Shown here: positions 52,244 through 55,670 of the stretch, in pieces
Position numbering within the stretch: the first letter of the stretch is position 1
Layout of the letters: every line of letters starts with the position of its first letter
Origin: Clostridia bacterium
GTDB taxonomy: Bacteria > Bacillota > Clostridia > Oscillospirales > Acutalibacteraceae
Direction: 5' to 3'
Length of the DNA: 55,670 nucleotides
NCBI GenBank assembly: GCA_017454815.1
Contig: JAFTCG010000036.1
Span: forward strand, 1 to 55,670
Program-made: the position numbers and the translations under genes
Notes under the pieces: generated by a model
Told to the model about the DNA's origin: nothing
Databases searched by the model: none
What the model saw: the letters and a program-made list of their open reading frames with translations, nothing else

Positions 52244-52837
52244 ATGACAAACAACAAAACGAAAACCTCGCTCGGCAGCACCCAGTGGATCGCAGGAGTT
52301 GCGATCTTCACGGCGATCGTCGTCGTGCTGCAGTTCATCGGCAGGTACATCCACTTCGGCGTTTTCAGCATCTCGCTCGTGCTTGTGCCGATCGTGACGG
52401 GCGCGATCCTTTTCGGCGCTGTTGCGGGGGCTTGGCTCGGCTGTGCTTTCGGGCTCGCGGTGCTCCTGGGCGGCGACGCGGCCGTTTTCATGGCGGTCAA
52501 CCCGATTGGCACGATCCTGACGTGCATCCTGAAGGGCGCTCTTGCCGGACTTGCGGCGTGGGGAGTTTACAGGCTCATTTCCGCTAAAAGCAAAAATGCG
52601 GCGGCTGTCTGCGCGGCGATCGTTGCGCCTGTTGTGAACACGGGCGTTTTCCTCATCGGTTGCAGGATCTTCTTTATGCCCCTGCTCGTCGAATGGGCGG
52701 CGGGCAGCAACGTCACGACCTATATGTTGACGTCCTTCGTCGGGTTGAATTTCCTCATCGAGCTTGCGGTCAACGCGATCCTCTCGCCGATAATCATCAG
52801 GCTCGTTTACGTCGGGCAGAAAACGTTCGGGAAATAA
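52244..52837 (+). CDS. ECF transporter S component (vitamin uptake)
   Basis: A 197-residue membrane protein with about six hydrophobic helices, of the S-component (substrate-binding) type of energy-coupling-factor transporters: 'HFGVFSISLVLVPIVTGAILFGAVAGAWLGCAFG', 'MAVNPIGTILTCILKGALAGLAAW' and the C-terminal 'LAVNAILSPIIIRLVY'. Short Ala-rich helices that contact the EcfT protein are typical. A strong AAGGAGG precedes the ATG. Adjacent to coaX, so pantothenate is a reasonable guess, but the ligand cannot be read from sequence. No EcfA or EcfT gene is in the window. Confidence 0.8.
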   Translation: MTNNKTKTSLGSTQWIAGVAIFTAIVVVLQFIGRYIHFGVFSISLVLVPIVTGAILFGAVAGAWLGCAFGLAVLLGGDAAVFMAVNPIGTILTCILKGALAGLAAWGVYRLISAKSKNAAAVCAAIVAPVVNTGVFLIGCRIFFMPLLVEWAAGSNVTTYMLTSFVGLNFLIELAVNAILSPIIIRLVYVGQKTFGK

Positions 52838-52877
52838 CATTTCAGCCGTGTTTTGGCGCGCGGCGAGGAGTTATAGA

Positions 52878-53492
52878 ATGTCAGATAAGAATAAAAGAAA
52901 AAACGTCGTATTGCTTCTCGAGATGATCGTGCTGACGGCTGTCATTGTGGCGCTCCAGACGATCAAGGTGGAATGGACGGTGGATCTCATCAACGTGCTT
53001 TGCGTTGTGCCCGTCCTGCTCGGTTGCGTCATCTCCGACAACCTCGGCGGCGCATGGATCGGGTTTGTGTTCGGATTATGTGCAATGTTCCGGCCTTCTG
53101 TTGCGGGATTCATAAAAACAAATGTATCCGCAGGGGTCTGCGCATGTTTGATGATCGGTACCATCGCAGGAGTCCTTACTTCGATCGTTTACAACCGTCT
53201 GGCCGTCAAAAAAAACAGAACGCTCGCAACGTTTGCCGCCGCTTTCGTTTGGCCGGCCGTAAGGAATTTGTTGATAATTGTTCTTTATTTCCTGTTTTTC
53301 AGGGCGTATTATATGAGGATCGGGCTCGACGACGGGAGCTCCTCTTCTCTTTTCTTTAAGGGCACGGCGTTGCTGGCTGTCGTTGAGTTTGCGCTCGGCG
53401 CGGTCATTTCGCCGATCATTGCAAAGCTTGTCAAGCTCAACGAGAAGAAACTAATAAAAGCAGGTGATGAAGATGAGAATAACGGTTTGTGA
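52878..53492 (+). CDS. ECF transporter S component-like membrane protein
   Basis: A 204-residue relative of the previous gene with the same layout: N-terminal 'VVLLLEMIVLTAVIVALQTI', 'WTVDLINVLCVVPVLLGCVISDNLGGAWIGFVFG', and a C-terminal 'VEFALGAVISPIIAKLVKL'. The second half has an inserted loop (about residues 140-165) containing charged residues. Tandem S components with different ligands are known. ATG 52878 follows GAGGAG; the frame can be extended to 52848 but lacks a ribosome site. It overlaps the start of nagB by 20 bp, so the genes are coupled. Confidence 0.78.
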   Translation: MSDKNKRKNVVLLLEMIVLTAVIVALQTIKVEWTVDLINVLCVVPVLLGCVISDNLGGAWIGFVFGLCAMFRPSVAGFIKTNVSAGVCACLMIGTIAGVLTSIVYNRLAVKKNRTLATFAAAFVWPAVRNLLIIVLYFLFFRAYYMRIGLDDGSSSSLFFKGTALLAVVEFALGAVISPIIAKLVKLNEKKLIKAGDEDENNGL

Positions 53493-54195
53493 AAACTACG
53501 ATGAAATGTCAAAAAAAGCCGCTCAGCTCGTCCTGGCGCAGGTGACCCTGAAGCCAAACAGCGTTCTCGGCTTTGCAACAGGCTCAACTCCGCTCGGGCT
53601 TTACGAAAACCTGTCCGAAATGTGCTCGGCGGGGCAGATCGATTTTTCGAACACCGTGAGCTTCAACCTCGACGAATATTATCCCATCAAAAAGGACGAC
53701 CCGAACAGCTACAACGCGTATATGCAGGAAAATCTTTTTTCCAAAATCAATATTAAGAGAGAAAACGCACATTTGCTAAACGGCGAAACAGACGATCCGG
53801 AGGGCGAATGCGAAAACTACGAGCGCATGATAGGGCGCGTCGGCGGGATAGATATGCAGATCCTCGGCATCGGCTCGAACGGGCATATCGGCTTCAACGA
53901 GCCCGATTCCGTGATGTACCCCTACACCCACATAACCCACCTGACCGAGAGCACGATAAAAGCGAATTCTCGATTTTTCAGCTCGGTCGACGAAGTGCCG
54001 AAAAAGGCTCTGACGGTGGGGATACTTACGATACTCAATTCAAAGAGGATCATCCTCATGGCGAACGGAGCGGGCAAAAAGCAGGTCATTTCGGAGCTCC
54101 TCGGCGACGGGATGAAGCTGAATCTGCCGGCTGCCCTGCTGAAGCTCCACCCCGACGTCACCCTCATCTGCGACAAAGAGGCGTACCCGAAATGA
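53473..54195 (+). CDS. nagB: Glucosamine-6-phosphate deaminase
   Basis: Converts glucosamine-6-phosphate to fructose-6-phosphate and ammonia. The 240-residue product has the sugar-phosphate isomerase-like fold with 'GFATGSTPLGLYENL', the catalytic 'FNLDEYYPI' and 'LGIGSNGHIGFNEP'. 'THLTESTIKANSRFF' corresponds to the lid region. The start at 53473 has AGGTGA just upstream. It overlaps the end of the S-component gene and is followed by nagA after 17 bp. Together they degrade N-acetylglucosamine from wall recycling or host glycans. Confidence 0.96.
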   Translation: MRITVCENYDEMSKKAAQLVLAQVTLKPNSVLGFATGSTPLGLYENLSEMCSAGQIDFSNTVSFNLDEYYPIKKDDPNSYNAYMQENLFSKINIKRENAHLLNGETDDPEGECENYERMIGRVGGIDMQILGIGSNGHIGFNEPDSVMYPYTHITHLTESTIKANSRFFSSVDEVPKKALTVGILTILNSKRIILMANGAGKKQVISELLGDGMKLNLPAALLKLHPDVTLICDKEAYPK

Positions 54196-54212
54196 GCCAA
54201 AGGGGTTTTGAT

Positions 54213-55268
54213 ATGATTTTCAAAAACTGCTGTGTCAACGGAGTTTTGACGGACATAATCTCCGAGAACGGAAAGATAAAGAAAATTTGTCGCACAGATG
54301 AAGCCGGCGTTGATCTGAAGGGAGCGAAGGTTTTCCCAGGACTGATCGACGTGCACACCCACGGCTGCGTCGGCTTTGACACAATGGACGGGGACAAGCT
54401 CGATAAAATGAGCGAATTCCTCGCAAAAAACGGAGTAACTTCCTTCCTCCCGACGACGATGACGGTCGACATGGAGAAGATAAAAAACGTCGTCAACGCC
54501 GATCTGCCCCGGACAAAGGGCGCGCAGATACTCGGCTTTCATCTCGAGGGGCCGTATATTTCAAAAAACCGAAAAGGCGCGCAGAACGAAAAATTCGTCA
54601 AAAACCCCGATTCGGAGGAATTCGGCGCGCTGAAAAACGTGAAGATGGTGACCCTTGCACCCGAGCTGCCCGGCAGCCTTGATTTTATCGAAAAATGCGG
54701 CGCTGTCGTTTCGATCGGCCACACCGACGCAAACTACGGCGAAACGCTCCTTGCCATCGAGCGCGGCGCAAAATGCCTGACCCATACCTTCAACGCCATG
54801 CCCGGACTTCACCACAGAGCTCCCGGCCCGATCGGCGCGGCAGTCGACGAGAATATATATGTCCAGGTAATCTGCGACGGTCTGCATCTGCACAAAAGCG
54901 TGGTGAAGATGCTTTATCGCACCTTCACGAGCGAGCGCATGGTGCTCATCAGCGACTCAATGAGGGCGACGGGTCTGAAAGACGGAGAATATGAGTTCGG
55001 AGGTCAGCAGGTCACTGTTTCGGATTCGGTCGCACGCCTTGGCGACGGCTCGATCGCAGGGAGCGCCTCAACGCTCCTGCAATGCGTGAAAAAAGCGATA
55101 GAGTTCGGCATCCCCGAAAAAGAAGCCTTCGCAATGGCTTCAAAAACTCCCGCCGAGCTCATGGGGCTGAACAAAGGCCGCCTGGAGGAAGGATACGACT
55201 GCGATCTCATCGCGGTCGATGAAGACTATAACGTATTGACGACCGTGATCAACGGCGTGGTTTTGTAG
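54213..55268 (+). CDS. nagA: N-acetylglucosamine-6-phosphate deacetylase
   Basis: Removes the acetyl group from GlcNAc-6-phosphate, upstream of NagB. The 351-residue amidohydrolase-fold protein has 'PGLIDVHTHGCVGFDTMDG', the metal-binding Glu in 'GFHLEGPYIS', 'VVSIGHTDA', 'LTHTFNAMPGLHHRAPG' and the catalytic Asp in 'VLISDSMRATG'. It is somewhat shorter than the E. coli enzyme. AAAGGGG precedes the ATG 54213; a longer reading starts inside nagB and is rejected. Terminator at 55325-55355. Confidence 0.96.
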   Translation: MIFKNCCVNGVLTDIISENGKIKKICRTDEAGVDLKGAKVFPGLIDVHTHGCVGFDTMDGDKLDKMSEFLAKNGVTSFLPTTMTVDMEKIKNVVNADLPRTKGAQILGFHLEGPYISKNRKGAQNEKFVKNPDSEEFGALKNVKMVTLAPELPGSLDFIEKCGAVVSIGHTDANYGETLLAIERGAKCLTHTFNAMPGLHHRAPGPIGAAVDENIYVQVICDGLHLHKSVVKMLYRTFTSERMVLISDSMRATGLKDGEYEFGGQQVTVSDSVARLGDGSIAGSASTLLQCVKKAIEFGIPEKEAFAMASKTPAELMGLNKGRLEEGYDCDLIAVDEDYNVLTTVINGVVL

Positions 55269-55324
55269 AGGCGGCGAGGAAGCTCCAAAGACATATCAGA
55301 CATTCTCATACCATGAATACATGA

Positions 55325-55355
55325 AAAAGACGGCCATATGGAATGACCGTCTTTT
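55325..55355 (+). terminator. Terminator after nagA
   Basis: Stem AAAAGACGG/CCGTCTTTT enclosing a 13-base loop, ending in the T residues of the stem; usable in either direction. Confidence 0.75.
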
Positions 55356-55359
55356 CGAA

Positions 55360-55585
55360 ACCGTCCCAAATATTGTGTAAACCTCCAATGCGGTGTAGAA
55401 TAGAAACAACACATTTGCAATATTATACCGTTTTTAAGTTTTAAGTCTTCAGTTTTAAGTTAGAAAATCCTGTCAAATCAATTTAATGAATAATGAAGAC
55501 TGAAAACTGAAAAATGAATAATACAAAACGGCTCTATCCCAAATTTTGTGTAAACGCAGAAATGCAGTGAAAACAGAAAAAATAT
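55360..55585. repeat. Imperfect direct repeat with AT-rich spacer
   Basis: Two related segments of about 50 bp start near 55364 and 55538 in the same orientation. Both begin TCCCAAAT(A/T)TTGTGTAAAC and continue with a shared AATGC-GTG pattern. Between them lie variants of AGTCTTCAGTTTT, AGACTGAAAACTG and TGAATAAT. The terminal motif resembles the ends of IS256-type elements, which I recall only in outline. No transposase gene is present. Confidence 0.5.
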
Positions 55586-55670
55586 TTTTGAGGCGGCAGC
55601 GAAGTGATTCGCTGTTGCCTTGTTTGTAATATAGCACGGAACCGGACGAAAAGTCAAGGGTGGCAAAGCC

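Larger units (their letters stand above)
55269..55670. other. Gene-free 3' end of the window
   Basis: About 400 bp after nagA without a supported gene. It contains the nagA terminator, the repeat pair described at 55360-55585, and AT-rich simple sequence. A gene may begin beyond the window edge. Confidence 0.6.

Noticed and set aside
53808..55268. A longer nagA starting at 53808
   Set aside because: The extra N-terminus lies in another frame of nagB; the NagA family starts at the ATG at 54213.

Overview
The window reads as chromosomal DNA of an anaerobic low-to-mid-GC Firmicute, most likely a gut clostridium of the Ruminococcaceae/Oscillospiraceae type. This rests on dense AGGAGG-like ribosome sites, sigma-A promoters with 17-bp spacers, a T-box in front of aspS, a dimeric eukaryote/archaeal-type glyS, a sodium-pumping decarboxylase operon, and exported proteins with clostridial repeat domains. 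No rRNA, CRISPR array, intact insertion sequence or prophage is visible. Gene content is mostly housekeeping, with several poorly characterised surface and membrane loci between.

Layout. 3-9151 (minus): a heterodimeric ABC exporter, murD, ileS, then rplM-rpsI behind their own promoter. 9501-12197: a small Xre regulator, then pncB-nfo on the minus strand. 12390-18069 (plus): a penicillin-binding-type serine hydrolase, T-box-aspS, and three tandem paralogous exported proteins sharing one leader sequence. 18207-19244: galM (minus). 19451-22880 (plus): FHA protein, SEDS glycosyltransferase and class B PBP, a peptidoglycan synthesis unit. 22910-28643 (plus): a LolD/MacB-like ATPase with a very long coiled-coil FtsX-type permease, a YhhN protein and a DivIVA-like protein. 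28835-31753: a radical SAM protein (plus), a probable DUF4474 exported protein and a lipoprotein (minus).

31885-35594 (plus) is a four-gene operon of unknown purpose: a membrane-anchored protein, a short FUSC/aromatic-exporter-like protein, a cysteine-rich GNAT-like protein and a GDPD-fold protein without the usual catalytic residues. 36270-37783 has no protein gene. It holds GC-rich palindromic repeats, a tandem array of about 177 bp built from the 3' end of tRNA-Glu plus its terminator, functional tRNA-Met and tRNA-Glu genes, and two strong hairpins. 37784-40521 (plus): MTA/SAH nucleosidase, YfbR-type nucleotidase and glyS.

40651-45462 (minus): an exported three-repeat PPC-like protein and the oxaloacetate decarboxylase-type sodium pump (alpha, gamma, biotin carrier, beta). 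The alpha subunit differs clearly in codon usage from the beta and carrier genes. 45764-47122 (plus): a cell-wall-binding repeat protein. 47315-49728 (minus): a two-component system whose regulator has a (HDE/HGE)n linker encoded by a 9-bp tandem repeat. 50067-55268 (plus): a 61-residue zinc-ribbon protein, a leucine-rich-repeat protein, coaX, two ECF-type S components, nagB and nagA. Coenzyme A/vitamin supply and amino-sugar catabolism thus share one stretch.

Features recurring through the window are a family of terminator hairpins with a conserved loop (three copies) and near-identical internal repeats in surface-protein genes.
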